From assembly GCF_023100685.1 (NCBI RefSeq), contig NZ_CP090064.1, forward strand, positions 744,001-808,000: 64,000 bases of DNA, written 5' to 3'. The stretch's first letter is position 1; every line of letters starts with the position of its first letter. The notes below the pieces were generated by a model. The model was not told the DNA's origin. It saw only the letters and a list, made by a program, of their open reading frames with translations, and made no database searches. Shown here piece after piece: positions 50,820 through 60,532 of this stretch. Source of the stretch: Proteus vulgaris. Lineage in GTDB: Bacteria > Pseudomonadota > Gammaproteobacteria > Enterobacterales > Enterobacteriaceae. The position numbers were made by a program, and so were the translations under genes.

Positions 50820-51518
50820 CTATTTTAACCCTACTTTCTGTTTCATTGCCTGCATGATTTGCGTTTTATCAGCTAAATAAGTGTTTAATCCGCGTTGTCT
50901 TAAATGGCAAGCTGCACATTCGCCACAGCCATCACCTTGAACACCGTTATAGCAAGTCAAGGTTTCATGACGAACAAAATCTAATTTTTGGTAATAATCT
51001 GCTAATGCCCAAGTTTCAGCTTTATCTAGCCACATTAATGGAGTGATGAATTTAATATCACGTGCAATACCTAAATTGACTGCATGATTTAGTGCTTTGA
51101 CAAATTCATCACGACAATCAGGATAGCCTGAAAAATCAGTCTCACAAACTCCTGTAATGACACTTTCAGCCCCAATTTGGTAAGCGTAAATAGCAGCTAA
51201 AGTGAGGAAAAGAATATTTCTACCCGGTACAAAGGTACTTGGAATATCACTTTCTTCACTTTCTTTGAAATCAGGGACAGGTATATTGTCGCGAGTTAAG
51301 CTACTGATAGCGAGTTCATTGAGTAAATTTACATCCAAAACTTTATGCGCAGTTGCCCCCAGTAATTGACTTACTCTTTGTGCTACCTCAATTTCTTCTT
51401 TATGGCGTTGCCCATAATTAAATGTAATGCAATGTACTTCATCGTACTTTTCTTTTGCTTGAATAAGGCATGTTGTCGAATCTTGTCCACCGCTAAAGAC
51501 AACGACCGTTTTTTTCAT
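50820..51518 (-). CDS. queC: 7-cyano-7-deazaguanine synthase QueC
   Basis: QueC converts 7-carboxy-7-deazaguanine to preQ0, the queuosine precursor later used by Tgt and QueA, both also in this window. The 232-residue protein has the N-terminal PP-loop [11 protein letters not shown] near residue 7 and a C-terminal zinc cluster of four cysteines ([16 protein letters not shown]). I start at the ATG at 51518, which has AGGAG upstream and gives [13 protein letters not shown]; the open frame extends 15 codons further. It is divergent from decR. Confidence 0.97.
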   Translation of the reverse strand: MKKTVVVFSGGQDSTTCLIQAKEKYDEVHCITFNYGQRHKEEIEVAQRVSQLLGATAHKVLDVNLLNELAISSLTRDNIPVPDFKESEESDIPSTFVPGRNILFLTLAAIYAYQIGAESVITGVCETDFSGYPDCRDEFVKALNHAVNLGIARDIKFITPLMWLDKAETWALADYYQKLDFVRHETLTCYNGVQGDGCGECAACHLRQRGLNTYLADKTQIMQAMKQKVGLK

Positions 51519-51676
51519 CGGAATACTCCTGAAAATTGAATTTACATAAGGATTAGTACGCATAAAAGTACATATATTATGACAATTTATTACCGATTTA
51601 TCATTAGATGATTACTCTTATAGTAAGGGGCAGGTTATCATTATTTTTTGTAGGGGCATATTTTGAAGGAGTATCT

Positions 51677-52138
51677 ATGTTAGATAAGATTGACCGTAAA
51701 TTATTAGCGCTATTACAGGAAGATTCAAGCCTCTCACTGAATACTTTGGCTGAGGCTGTTAACCTAACCTCAACGCCTTGCTGGAAACGATTGAAACGAC
51801 TTGAGGATGAAGGGTATATTCGTAAGCGAGTTGCCCTACTTGATAGTGAAAAAATTGGGCTAGGTCTAACAGTTATTGTTATGATTAGAACACAGCAACA
51901 TAATAGCGAATGGTACGAACAATTTGTTTCATTTGTTAAGCAAATGCCAGAAGTACTGACATTCTATCGAATGGCGGGTGAGTGTGATTATCTAATGCAT
52001 GTTGAAGTGGTAGACATGAAAAGTTACGACTTGTTTTATAAGCGTATGGTTAATGGTGTACCTGGTCTTATTGACGTGACTTCTAACTTCGCAATGGAAA
52101 AAATTAAATACACAACGGCAATGCCGATACCTGAATAA
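51677..52138 (+). CDS. decR: Lrp/AsnC-family regulator DecR (YbaO)
   Basis: DecR is an Lrp-family regulator that in E. coli senses cysteine and activates the detoxification genes yhaOM. The 153-residue protein begins [48 protein letters not shown], the winged helix-turn-helix, and ends with the RAM effector domain containing [14 protein letters not shown] start at the ATG at 51677, preceded by AAGGAG; the longer open frame has 23 extra codons without homology. The cof gene that separates queC and decR regions in E. coli is absent. Confidence 0.94.
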   Translation: MLDKIDRKLLALLQEDSSLSLNTLAEAVNLTSTPCWKRLKRLEDEGYIRKRVALLDSEKIGLGLTVIVMIRTQQHNSEWYEQFVSFVKQMPEVLTFYRMAGECDYLMHVEVVDMKSYDLFYKRMVNGVPGLIDVTSNFAMEKIKYTTAMPIPE

Positions 52139-52194
52139 GGTTCATCTTTACCAACTGGCACTTTTATTTTTTGTATAACCTTAGGATTTAAGGC

Positions 52195-53940
52195 GTGGCT
52201 CTATTTTCACAGCTCAGTTGGTATTTCCTCAGTGAATGGCGTCGTTATGTCGGTGCTATTTTCTTATTGATGGTTATCGCAGTATTACAGGTGATCCCTC
52301 CTAAAATTGTAGGGATCATTGTGGATGGTGTTGATAACCATAGTCTGTCGTTTAGCCAAGTAATGAATTGGGTTGGCGTGATGGTGTTAATTGCCCTCGC
52401 GGTTTATCTTTTGCGTTATTTTTGGCGACTTTGGTTATTTGGTGCTTCTTATCAATTAGCCGTAAAACTGCGAATGCAGATTTACCAACAGCTTAATCAG
52501 CAATCCTCTTCTTTCTATCATCGTTATCGTACTGGCGATTTGATCGCTCGTACCACGAATGACGTTGATAAAGTCGTTTTTGCGGCTGGAGAAGGCGTTC
52601 TAACTTTAGTTGATTCAATGGTAATGGGACTTGCTGTACTTGTGATGATGAGCATCCAGTTAAGCTGGGAACTGACACTAATTTCACTATTACCTATGCC
52701 ACTAATGGCCATTTTGATTAAACGTTATGGTGATAAGTTACATAGCCGTTTTAAAACTGCTCAGGCACTTTTTTCTTCACTGAATAATCAAGCACAAGAA
52801 AGCCTGAGTAGTATTCGCATGATCAAATCATTTGGACTTGAACAACAGCATGCTTCTCGTTTCGATGATGTTGCAAAAGAAACTGGGCGTCAAAATATGC
52901 GAGTTGCGAGAATTGATGCTTTGTTTGATCCCACCATTTTTATGGCGATCGGTTTTGCTAATTTACTCGCAGTTGCTGGTGGGAGTTATTTGGTACTCAA
53001 TGACAAAATGACATTAGGTGAGTTAACCAGTTTTGTTATGTATTTAGGTCAAATGATTTGGCCTATGCTAGCGCTGGCATGGATGTTTAATATTGTTGAA
53101 CGTGGTAGTGCTGCCTATAGCCGAATTAATAGCTTATTGAATGAAAAACTCGATATGATTGATGGTGATTTATCACCAAAACAAGGTCGAGGGATATTGT
53201 CTGTTGATATCGACCGCTTTCAGTATCCTGAACAAACAACGGATGTGCTTAAGAATATTCATTTCACCTTATCTCCTGGCGATATGTTGGGAATTTGCGG
53301 GATGACTGGAAGTGGAAAAAGTACACTACTTACCGTTATTCAACGACTTTACGATGTAACTGAAGGTGAAATTTGTTTTCAATCCATACCTATTTATCAA
53401 TTAAAACTCGATGAATGGCGAGCGCGTTTAGCTGTGGTTAATCAAACACCTTTTTTATTTTCAGATACCATTGCAGGAAATATTGCATTAGGGCGTCCTA
53501 ATGCAACTAAAGACGAAATTGAAGCGGTAGCTAAATTGGCCAATATTCATGACGATATTCTGCGTTTACCTGAAGGGTATCAAACGCAGGTAGGTGAAAA
53601 AGGTGTGATGCTATCTGGTGGGCAAAAACAGCGTATTTCTATTGCGCGAGCGCTACTCTTAGATGCGGAAATTTTGTTATTAGATGACGCATTATCTGCC
53701 GTTGATGGACAAACTGAATATCAAATTTTACAAAATTTGTCGCAATGGCGAAAAGATAGAACGTTGATTATCAGTGCACATCGTTTATCTGCTTTGGTTG
53801 GTGCTACTAATATCCTAGTGCTAAAACAAGGCGAAATTGTAGAACAAGGTACACATCAACAATTAATTTCAATACCTGGTTGGTATCAAGATATGTACCA
53901 TTATCAGCAATTAGAGGCCGCGCTGGATGACGATAAGTAA
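52195..53940 (+). CDS. mdlA: Multidrug ABC exporter half-transporter MdlA (SmdA)
   Basis: MdlA is an ABC half-transporter presumed to pair with MdlB as a heterodimeric exporter; the substrate is not established. The 581-residue protein has an N-terminal six-helix membrane domain (residues about 15-300) and a C-terminal nucleotide-binding domain with Walker [10 protein letters not shown] near 366, signature LSGGQKQR near 476 and Walker [13 protein letters not shown], where the catalytic glutamate is aspartate. That substitution is also present in E. coli MdlA and suggests a degenerate site. The start is a GTG after TTAAGGC. It overlaps mdlB by 14 bases. Confidence 0.96.
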   Translation: MALFSQLSWYFLSEWRRYVGAIFLLMVIAVLQVIPPKIVGIIVDGVDNHSLSFSQVMNWVGVMVLIALAVYLLRYFWRLWLFGASYQLAVKLRMQIYQQLNQQSSSFYHRYRTGDLIARTTNDVDKVVFAAGEGVLTLVDSMVMGLAVLVMMSIQLSWELTLISLLPMPLMAILIKRYGDKLHSRFKTAQALFSSLNNQAQESLSSIRMIKSFGLEQQHASRFDDVAKETGRQNMRVARIDALFDPTIFMAIGFANLLAVAGGSYLVLNDKMTLGELTSFVMYLGQMIWPMLALAWMFNIVERGSAAYSRINSLLNEKLDMIDGDLSPKQGRGILSVDIDRFQYPEQTTDVLKNIHFTLSPGDMLGICGMTGSGKSTLLTVIQRLYDVTEGEICFQSIPIYQLKLDEWRARLAVVNQTPFLFSDTIAGNIALGRPNATKDEIEAVAKLANIHDDILRLPEGYQTQVGEKGVMLSGGQKQRISIARALLLDAEILLLDDALSAVDGQTEYQILQNLSQWRKDRTLIISAHRLSALVGATNILVLKQGEIVEQGTHQQLISIPGWYQDMYHYQQLEAALDDDK

Positions 53941-55714
53941 AAATAAATCCGTTAAAGCGCTATTCCCTGCATTAAAGCGTCTTTTAACTTATGGTAAAAC
54001 CTATCGCAAGCCTATGACATGGGGCGTCATTATGTTGTGGGTAGCCGCAGTTGCAGAGGTGGGTGGCCCATTAATTGTTGGTTATTTCATTGATCAAAAA
54101 GTGGCTACGAATAATGTTGAATTAACATCTTCATTAGGTTTGGCATTGGCGTTTATTCTTTTACAAATAATAGCTGCGACACTTCATTATTATCAGGCAA
54201 TTGTATTTAATCATGCAGCTGTTGGGGTTGTACAACAATTACGCACAGATGTGATGAGCGCGGCACTAAAACAGCCATTAAGTGCTTTTGATAATCAACC
54301 CGTAGGCCAATTAATTTCTCGTGTAACGAATGATACCGAAACAATTAAAGATTTGTTTGTTAACGTCTTACCGACATTGTTCCGTGCCATTGCGTTAGTG
54401 GTTGTTATGTTAATTGCTATGTTCTTATTAGAGTGGCAAATGGCATTGGTAGCGATGACTATCTTCCCAGCAGTTATTGGTGTGATGATGCTTTATCAGC
54501 GGCTCAGTACACCAATAGTCCGTAATGTACGCCATTTTCTTGCCAATATTAATGATGGTTTCCATGAAGTTATCAATGGAATGTCAGTGATCCAGCAATT
54601 TAGGCAACAAGCTCGATTTGGTCAAAGAATGTCGGATGATAGCTGGCAGCATTATCAAGCCCGTATGAAAGCATTAAAACTCGATGGGCTGTTATTGCGC
54701 CCTTTGCTAAGTATGCTCTCTGCGTTGGTTTTATGTGGCTTATTGATGCTATTTGGCTATCAAGGCAGTGCGGTTATTGGTGTTGGGGTGATTTATGCGT
54801 TTATTAGCTATTTGGGGCGATTAAATGAACCGTTAATCACATTGACATCACAGCAGTCCATTTTGCAACAAGCGGTTGTTTCAGGTGAACGTGTTTTTGA
54901 ATTGATGGATGCACCTACACAACATTACGGCTCATCATCACATATCATTACCCAAGGCAATATTGATGTTAATTCCTTATGGTTTGCCTATCGTGATGAA
55001 CAATGGGTATTAAAAGATATCAATTTAACTATTCCTTCTCGCCATTTTGTGGCATTTGTTGGACATACAGGGAGTGGTAAAAGTACGTTAGCAAGTCTGT
55101 TGATGGGAAATTACCCTTGGCAAAAAGGGAATATTTATTTAGATGGGCAACCTTTAGAGGATTATTCTCATTATGCATTGCGTAGTGGTATTGCTATGGT
55201 GCAGCAAGATCCGGTTTTATTATCAGGTTCGTTGTATGACAACATTACATTAGGGCGAGAATGTGAAGAGTCACATTTATGGCAGGTATTAGAAACAGTA
55301 CAGCTTGATCAATGGGCTAAAGCATTACCAGAAGGATTACAAACAGAACTTGGCGAACAAGGTAGTCGCTTATCTGCGGGGCAAAAACAGTTACTTGCAT
55401 TAGCTCGTGTATTATTAATACCACCTCGTATTCTTATTCTTGATGAAGCAACAGCAAATATTGATTCAGGAACAGAGCAAGCCATCCAGAAAGCATTAAA
55501 AGTAGTAAGAGAAAAAACAACCCTGATTGTTATTGCTCATCGACTTTCAACTATTATTGAAGCCAATGAAATCGTAGTGCTTCATCGTGGTGCAATTGTT
55601 GAGCAGGGTGATCACATGGAATTACTCTCACAAAAAGGGCGATACTATAATATGTTTCAATTACAGCAGGTTAGAGAATCTTTACAAGAACAAGATCCTG
55701 TTGAAGTAGAATAA
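53927..55714 (+). CDS. mdlB: Multidrug ABC exporter half-transporter MdlB (SmdB)
   Basis: MdlB is the partner half-transporter. The 595-residue protein has a six-helix membrane domain (about residues 25-320) and a nucleotide-binding domain with Walker [10 protein letters not shown] near 382, signature LSAGQKQL near 485 and Walker [13 protein letters not shown] with a canonical catalytic glutamate. A consensus site here and a degenerate one in MdlA is typical of asymmetric heterodimeric ABC exporters. Translation starts inside the end of mdlA, and a terminator follows. Confidence 0.96.
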   Translation: MTISKNKSVKALFPALKRLLTYGKTYRKPMTWGVIMLWVAAVAEVGGPLIVGYFIDQKVATNNVELTSSLGLALAFILLQIIAATLHYYQAIVFNHAAVGVVQQLRTDVMSAALKQPLSAFDNQPVGQLISRVTNDTETIKDLFVNVLPTLFRAIALVVVMLIAMFLLEWQMALVAMTIFPAVIGVMMLYQRLSTPIVRNVRHFLANINDGFHEVINGMSVIQQFRQQARFGQRMSDDSWQHYQARMKALKLDGLLLRPLLSMLSALVLCGLLMLFGYQGSAVIGVGVIYAFISYLGRLNEPLITLTSQQSILQQAVVSGERVFELMDAPTQHYGSSSHIITQGNIDVNSLWFAYRDEQWVLKDINLTIPSRHFVAFVGHTGSGKSTLASLLMGNYPWQKGNIYLDGQPLEDYSHYALRSGIAMVQQDPVLLSGSLYDNITLGRECEESHLWQVLETVQLDQWAKALPEGLQTELGEQGSRLSAGQKQLLALARVLLIPPRILILDEATANIDSGTEQAIQKALKVVREKTTLIVIAHRLSTIIEANEIVVLHRGAIVEQGDHMELLSQKGRYYNMFQLQQVRESLQEQDPVEVE

Positions 55715-55744
55715 TTGACTTAAAATTAATATTTGATTTTTTTA

Positions 55745-55777
55745 GAGGGCACATAAAATTATGTGCTCTTTTTTATT
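55745..55777 (+). terminator. Terminator after mdlB
   Basis: GAGGGCACATAA and TTATGTGCTC pair with a short bulge, followed by TTTTTTATTT, 30 bases past mdlB. Confidence 0.85.
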
Positions 55778-55818
55778 TCCCAACTATTTTGCTTTTATCA
55801 AAATAGCAGGTTTATGTC

Positions 55819-55835
55819 TGCACCAATACGGTGAA
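55819..55835 (+). promoter_or_regulatory. NtrC-binding site upstream of glnK
   Basis: TGCACCAATACGGTGAA closely fits the NtrC consensus TGCACC-N5-GGTGCA, with one mismatch in the right half. It lies about 75 bases upstream of the sigma-54 promoter, a normal enhancer position. Confidence 0.75.
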
Positions 55836-55894
55836 TTTATTGGTTTTATTTTTCAATAATTAAAATTTTTATTTAAATATCAATACATTAAAAA

Positions 55895-55911
55895 TTGGCA
55901 TGTCTTTTGCT
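55895..55911 (+). promoter_or_regulatory. Sigma-54 promoter of glnK-amtB
   Basis: TTGGCATGTCTTTTGCT carries the invariant GG and GC dinucleotides of the -24/-12 promoter at correct spacing (TGGCA-N6-TTGC). It lies about 40 bases before the glnK ATG, as expected for nitrogen-limitation control. Confidence 0.88.
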
Positions 55912-55949
55912 CTATAAACATTGTTCTTTCTTACATCGACGAGGTTTAT

Positions 55950-56288
55950 ATGAAATATATCATCGCCATAATTAAGCCATTTAAATTAGAAGAGGTCAGA
56001 GAGTTACTTTCTGAGTTAGGTATAAAAGGGATGACAATCAGTGAAGTAAAGGGATATGGGCGGCAGAAAGGGCATGCAGAGCTTTATCGAGGGGCCGAAT
56101 ACGAAGTTAATTTTCTTCCCAAAGTGAAAATAGAACTCGCCATCAGTGATGAGCAACTTGAGCCTGTTATACAAACGATTATGCAAGCGACAGATACGGG
56201 CAAAGTGGGGGATGGCAAAATTTTTGTTTTGGAATTATTACAAGCTGTTCGTATTCGTACGGGTGAGTTTGGTGATGAGGCTCTTTAA
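55950..56288 (+). CDS. glnK: Nitrogen regulatory PII protein GlnK
   Basis: GlnK is a trimeric PII signal protein that senses 2-oxoglutarate and ATP/ADP and blocks AmtB when nitrogen is plentiful. The 112-residue protein has the T-loop GRQKGHAELYRGAEYEVNF, with the uridylylated tyrosine at residue 51, and the C-terminal TGKVGDGKIFV motif. GAGG precedes the ATG. It sits 12 bases before amtB and behind sigma-54/NtrC sites. Confidence 0.98.
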   Translation: MKYIIAIIKPFKLEEVRELLSELGIKGMTISEVKGYGRQKGHAELYRGAEYEVNFLPKVKIELAISDEQLEPVIQTIMQATDTGKVGDGKIFVLELLQAVRIRTGEFGDEAL

Positions 56289-56300
56289 AGGAGAATTTCG

Positions 56301-57593
56301 ATGAAAAGCTTACTTTCTTTATTATTAATGTTAGTACTTACAAACTTTTCTTCATCAGCATTTGCCTCTGAAATCTCGGTTATCGATAAAGCTGATAATG
56401 GTTTTATGTTGATTTGCACTGCACTGGTCTTTTTTATGACTATCCCTGGTATTGCCCTGTTTTATGGGGGATTACTGAGAAGTAAAAACGTACTTTCATT
56501 GATAACACAAGTGATGATGATCTTTAGTGTTGTGATCATTCTTTGGATAACTTTTGGCTACAGTTTAGCTTTTACTGCGGGTAATAAAGTGTGGGGTGGG
56601 TGGTCACTTACTTTCTTAAGTAATATTTCTTTAGCGTCAGTTTCAGGTTCAATTAATCAATATGTACACATTGCTTTTCAAGGCTCTTTTGCTGTAATAA
56701 CGATTGCCTTGATTGTTGGAGCACTGGGTGAGCGTATCCGTTTTTCAGCGTTGGTTATTTTTACGGTTATTTGGTTTACGTTTTCTTATATTCCGATCGC
56801 TCATATGGTATGGGGAGAAGGCGGCTGGCTAATTGATGATGGCGCACTTGATTTTGCAGGCGGAACCGTGGTTCATATCAATGCGGCTGTTGCTGCCCTT
56901 GTTGGTGCTTACTTACTCGGTAAGCGACGTGATTATCAACACTTAGCCCTTAAGCCTCATAATTTACCGATGGTATTTATTGGAACGGCTGTGCTTTATA
57001 TTGGTTGGTTTGGCTTCAATGCAGGCTCTGCGGGAAGTGCAAATGCAATTGCAGCCTTAGCATTTTTGAATACAGTGATTGCAACGGCAGGGGCAGTGCT
57101 TTCTTGGACTGCATCAGAATGGATCACTAGAGGAAAACCATCAATGTTAGGCAGTTGCTCTGGTTGTATTGCTGGACTGGTGGCGATTACGCCAGCTGCA
57201 GGCACTGTCGGTGTTATGGGCGCATTATTTATTGGTGTTACAGGTGGAATTATCGGACTTTGGGGTGTTGTTATTTTAAAACGGTGGCTAAAAGCTGATG
57301 ATGTTTGTGATGTTTTTGGCATCCATGGAACTTGTGGCATTGCGGGATGTTTATTAACGGGGATATTTACGGCTTCATTTTTAGGGGGAGTGGGCTATAG
57401 CGATGGTATGACATTAAGCAAGCAAGTTTTAATACAGTTAATGAGTGTTGTTATTACAGTGATTTGGTCAGGAGTTGTAGCTTATCTTAGTTTTAAAATC
57501 GCAGATAAGCTGGTGGGATTACGAGTTTCTGAAGAAGAAGAGCATGATGGATTAGATTTAACCTCTCATGGTGAACGTGCTTATCAGCAGTAA
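56301..57593 (+). CDS. amtB: Ammonium transporter AmtB
   Basis: AmtB is a trimeric inner-membrane ammonium channel gated by GlnK. The 430-residue precursor has a signal peptide of about 22 residues (ending SSAFA before SEISVID), as in E. coli. Eleven membrane helices follow. The twin pore histidines are visible in GGTVVHINAAVAALVG and FGIHGTCGIAG. AAAGGAGAA precedes the ATG. It ends at a terminator shared with tesB. Confidence 0.98.
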   Translation: MKSLLSLLLMLVLTNFSSSAFASEISVIDKADNGFMLICTALVFFMTIPGIALFYGGLLRSKNVLSLITQVMMIFSVVIILWITFGYSLAFTAGNKVWGGWSLTFLSNISLASVSGSINQYVHIAFQGSFAVITIALIVGALGERIRFSALVIFTVIWFTFSYIPIAHMVWGEGGWLIDDGALDFAGGTVVHINAAVAALVGAYLLGKRRDYQHLALKPHNLPMVFIGTAVLYIGWFGFNAGSAGSANAIAALAFLNTVIATAGAVLSWTASEWITRGKPSMLGSCSGCIAGLVAITPAAGTVGVMGALFIGVTGGIIGLWGVVILKRWLKADDVCDVFGIHGTCGIAGCLLTGIFTASFLGGVGYSDGMTLSKQVLIQLMSVVITVIWSGVVAYLSFKIADKLVGLRVSEEEEHDGLDLTSHGERAYQQ

Positions 57594-57599
57594 TTGTCT

Positions 57600-57624
57600 A
57601 TTCCCCCTCTTTTGAGGGGGGAAT
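57600..57624. terminator. Bidirectional terminator between amtB and tesB
   Basis: TTCCCCCTC-TTTT-GAGGGGGGAA is a strong G+C-rich stem between convergent genes. T runs are weak on both sides, but the stem is very stable. Confidence 0.8.
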
Positions 57625-57636
57625 ATGCTTATTTAA

Positions 57637-58512
57637 TTATTTTGTATATTTAGGGCGTTTTTGACGAATAACTCCCTCTTGAACGGATGAAGCAACTAAT
57701 TGGCCATTCGTGTTAAAGAATTTACCTCTAACAAATCCTCTTCCTCCTGATGCCGATGGGCTTTCAATCACATACAGTAACCAATCATCAATGCGGAATG
57801 GACGGTGAAACCACATTGAATGGTCTATTGTCGCTACTTGAAGGCTTGGATCCATAAATCCTAAACCATAAGGTTGGAGAGCTGTGGGTAAGAAGTCAAA
57901 ATCAGAAACATAGCCCAACATATATTGATGTAAAAAAGGATCTGATGGCATTTCACCACGGCTGCGATACCAAACATAGCGTTCAGCGGGTGCTTTAGAA
58001 TAGCCAAAAGGGCTAAAGTATTGTACTGGGCGTGCTTCAAAAGGAGTTTCTCGTAATGCTAAAGATTTAATCGGCTCTGGTAATTTAGGTGCCAATTTTT
58101 TCAAAATATCATCTTGTGAGATAAGCTCATCGGGAAAAGGAACATCAGGCATTGCATCTTGATGTTCAAAACCTTCCTCAAACTCTTGAAAAGAAACCGT
58201 CATATAGAAAATAGGCTTACCCTGTTGGATAGCACTGACTCTACGAGTGCTAAATGAACCTCCATCACGGATAAATTCTACATCATAAACGATAGGTTTA
58301 TGGCTATCACCGGGGCGTAAAAAATAGCTGTGAAAGGAATTAATATAGCGATTATCTGCAATAGTTTGTTTTGCTGCATACAGTGCCTGTCCTACAACTT
58401 GACCACCAAAAACTTGTGGTAATCCTAAATCTTCACTTTGCCCTCTAAATAGACCTTCTTCTATTTTTTCAAGTGCCATTAAATTGATGAGATCTTTCAA
58501 TGCTTGACTCAT
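57637..58512 (-). CDS. tesB: Acyl-CoA thioesterase II TesB
   Basis: TesB hydrolyses medium- and long-chain acyl-CoAs to free fatty acids. The 291-residue double-hotdog protein shows [27 protein letters not shown] near residue 17, HSYFLRPGD near 62, the catalytic aspartate region [11 protein letters not shown] near 205, and [13 protein letters not shown] near 238. It is convergent with amtB, as in E. coli. The 58513-58766 upstream stretch shows no gene; ybaY, which lies between tesB and ffs in E. coli, is missing. Confidence 0.97.
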   Translation of the reverse strand: MSQALKDLINLMALEKIEEGLFRGQSEDLGLPQVFGGQVVGQALYAAKQTIADNRYINSFHSYFLRPGDSHKPIVYDVEFIRDGGSFSTRRVSAIQQGKPIFYMTVSFQEFEEGFEHQDAMPDVPFPDELISQDDILKKLAPKLPEPIKSLALRETPFEARPVQYFSPFGYSKAPAERYVWYRSRGEMPSDPFLHQYMLGYVSDFDFLPTALQPYGLGFMDPSLQVATIDHSMWFHRPFRIDDWLLYVIESPSASGGRGFVRGKFFNTNGQLVASSVQEGVIRQKRPKYTK

Positions 58513-58766
58513 AGTGTACCTGTACCATTAGATCGGGTTATTTTTTATAAAGTGATTATATACAATCCTAAGAATATAAAAAAACAATCTCCTTTTTATC
58601 TTCGGTAGCAATCTAATGATAAATGAACATGGGTAATGAGATTATTGTTTATGGCTTCACTTTAGGACGGGGAGGATATCAAGAAAGGCAAAAAGAGTGT
58701 TAAAGGTCGATGAATAAGAGATAAGCCTTAATTTGGGTAATTAATCATCACTTAGGCTCACTGTCC

Positions 58767-58795
58767 TTGCTATTTTTGTGAGTTTAAAACATAAT
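58767..58795 (+). promoter_or_regulatory. Promoter of ffs
   Basis: TTGCTA and CATAAT are separated by exactly 17 bases. Transcription would start near 58802, about 24 bases before the mature 4.5S RNA, agreeing with the RNase P-processed leader known for this RNA in E. coli. Confidence 0.75.
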
Positions 58796-58825
58796 GCGTG
58801 ACGTCTTAGCAATAAGACAATCTAT

Positions 58826-58937
58826 GGGGTCTTGTTGGTTCTCCCGCAACGCTAACTTGTTAACTCGGTCAGGTCCGGAAGGAAGCAGCCATGGCAGGTG
58901 TCGCGTGTGCCGGGATGTCGCTGGCAAGGCCCCACCC
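58826..58937 (+). ncRNA. ffs: 4.5S RNA of the signal recognition particle
   Basis: This RNA binds Ffh and guides ribosomes making inner-membrane proteins to FtsY. The 112-base sequence contains the invariant GGTCAGGTCCGGAAGGAAGC apical region with the GGAA tetraloop, and the symmetric loop on the other side (GTGTGCCGGGATGT). The closing stem pairs GGGGTCTTG with CAAGGCCCC. It is two bases shorter than the E. coli RNA and differs mainly in stem positions with compensating changes. Confidence 0.97.
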
Positions 58938-59288
58938 AATTTCTAGCCTTCTAAAATTTATCTCTTCTTATTTTTTCACTAACTAATAATGCTTTTTGTG
59001 TGTTATTTCTCCGTTTTTGAATATCAATATTACGTATGTAGAAAATAATATATTCAATGTCTGGATGCATTATTAGAAAATAGCTGATGATATTTATAAT
59101 ATGAAAGAGGGATTTTGAGTAAGATAATGCAGTCATGCCGTAATAAGTTAACGGCATGATGGTGTGTAATCATTCTACTGATAAGAAAACGTGAATAAAA
59201 ACGATATCTAAATTAAGAACTAATAACCCTACTACTATAAAAAATAAAAATAGCAAAAATAAAACTAAGGTAATTAAATAGAACTAAA
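58938..59288. other. Gap between ffs and hha, no gene seen
   Basis: This A+T-rich stretch has one perfect 9-bp hairpin at 59133-59159 (TCATGCCGT/ACGGCATGA) without a T run. A minus-strand 68-codon frame here has no ribosome-binding site and no recognisable motif, so I do not call it. The E. coli genes ybaZ, ybaA, ylaB, ylaC and maa are absent. Confidence 0.6.
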
Positions 59289-59492
59289 TTATCTTACAAA
59301 TTTCCAAACAGATGCTGGAATTTTGTCATAGAGTTTATTCATAGTGAGCTCAGCTAAACGATGATCAGCCGCTGAATAAAATAGCTCCAGCTCATCATCA
59401 GAGAGTTCGTATTTGTTTTTTTCAATTACTCGCTCTAATGTTTCGATTGAGGTACATTTTCTTAAACGCATTAGATAGTCTGTCTTAGTCAT
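59289..59492 (-). CDS. hha: Hha-family gene expression modulator
   Basis: Hha binds H-NS and helps silence horizontally acquired and A+T-rich genes. The 67-residue protein reads [67 protein letters not shown], in segments nearly identical to E. coli Hha but without its first five residues. It lies 46 bases after tomB, the antitoxin-like partner, in the same order as E. coli. Confidence 0.96.
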   Translation of the reverse strand: MTKTDYLMRLRKCTSIETLERVIEKNKYELSDDELELFYSAADHRLAELTMNKLYDKIPASVWKFVR

Positions 59493-59538
59493 GTTGTCTT
59501 TTCTCTATTATTTAAAATAAAACTAAAGATAATTAAAT

Positions 59539-59901
59539 TTACTTAATATAACTTTTTGGGTTTTTGGCTATAAGGGTTAAAAGTGAATGATTTAACTCTT
59601 TCCAATTATTGATATCTGAGTAAGAAATTGATGTATTACCAAATAAACGATAGGTTTCTTCAAGGTACTCTTCTATAAGAGTATTAATTACTTGTTTATC
59701 AGGGTATTTAATCTTAAATTTCCAACTAAAGTCCATAATGTGTTCAATTAAGACATTAAGGTCAACGCTTTTTGTGCTACTCAGATCATTGTGCCAAACG
59801 GTGTTGCCTTTATCTAATGAGCCTAAAGCTTGCTGCAATAGCTCTTCACATAAAAACGACAATTCAGCTAAATCTACTTTTTCTGGTGAATATTCGTCCA
59901 T
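59539..59901 (-). CDS. tomB: Hha toxicity modulator TomB
   Basis: TomB (YbaJ) attenuates Hha toxicity, apparently by oxygen-dependent oxidation of an Hha cysteine, and affects biofilm formation. The 120-residue protein begins MDEYSPEKVDLAELSFLCEELL and has NVLIEHIMDFSWKFKIKYPD near residue 50 and EYLEETYRLF near 80, matching the family. The C-terminal part is divergent from E. coli. It precedes hha on the same strand. The pair functions as a type of toxin-antitoxin module. Confidence 0.92.
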   Translation of the reverse strand: MDEYSPEKVDLAELSFLCEELLQQALGSLDKGNTVWHNDLSSTKSVDLNVLIEHIMDFSWKFKIKYPDKQVINTLIEEYLEETYRLFGNTSISYSDINNWKELNHSLLTLIAKNPKSYIK

Positions 59902-60489
59902 AACTTATCGTGGCTGAATTAATAGAAAATATTCATTAATAATGGTAAATACGTATAGTTAGACTTATTAATGAGACACATCACATAATTCATTAATGGA
60001 TTAATAAAAAAACACAAACTTGAGATTGGGCATTTATATTTACCCGTATGCTAAAAGAGTTTAATAATTATATTTATTATTTCTAACAAAGTAATAGCAT
60101 ATCAAAAGATGATATCAAATACTCATTGCATACAAAGGAGTTTAAAAAATACACAATAAAATGCTTCTTTGCTTAATATAGCACTATTATCGCATAAGTC
60201 ACTATCTGAACAACAGAATTTTGTCTATTTTCGTAAAAATTAATATATTCCAATCAAGATGATGTTTTTTTAACATTATGATTATCTTTGTTTTTATTGT
60301 ATTTTACATGTTTAAGCGTGTAAATGAGGTCTATTTATCGCTGTTATTTATAAATAACACTCTGTTTGATTTTGACAAAAAGTCATATATAAGAAAAAAA
60401 ATAAAATGAGTTTATTGATTAAAGAGATATTTTTTAAAAATAATATACTGAGATAAGTTTTCATTTTAAACGATATATCAATAGATAAA
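59902..60489. other. A+T-rich intergenic region between acrB and tomB
   Basis: This 588-bp stretch is very A+T-rich and has no supported gene. It should contain the tomB-hha promoter. The only structure that stands out is the 16-bp perfect palindrome GTTATTTATAAATAAC at 60343-60358. The composition would suit H-NS/Hha binding (inference). Confidence 0.6.
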
Positions 60490-60518
60490 GAAAAAGGTCG
60501 CTTATGCGACCTTTTTTG
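60490..60518 (-). terminator. Terminator of acrB
   Basis: AAAAAGGTCGC-TTAT-GCGACCTTTTTT is a perfect stem followed on the minus strand by TTTTTCTTT. It lies 15 bases past the acrB stop. Confidence 0.92.
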
Positions 60519-60532
60519 TATTCACAGACAAA

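Noticed and set aside
51519..51676. Possible preQ1 riboswitch in the queC leader
   Set aside because: I could not find a preQ1-like stem-loop followed by an A-rich tail on the queC strand.
58951..59157. 68-codon minus-strand frame between ffs and hha
   Set aside because: Its start falls inside a perfect hairpin, there is no Shine-Dalgarno sequence, and the codon content looks like random A+T-rich DNA.
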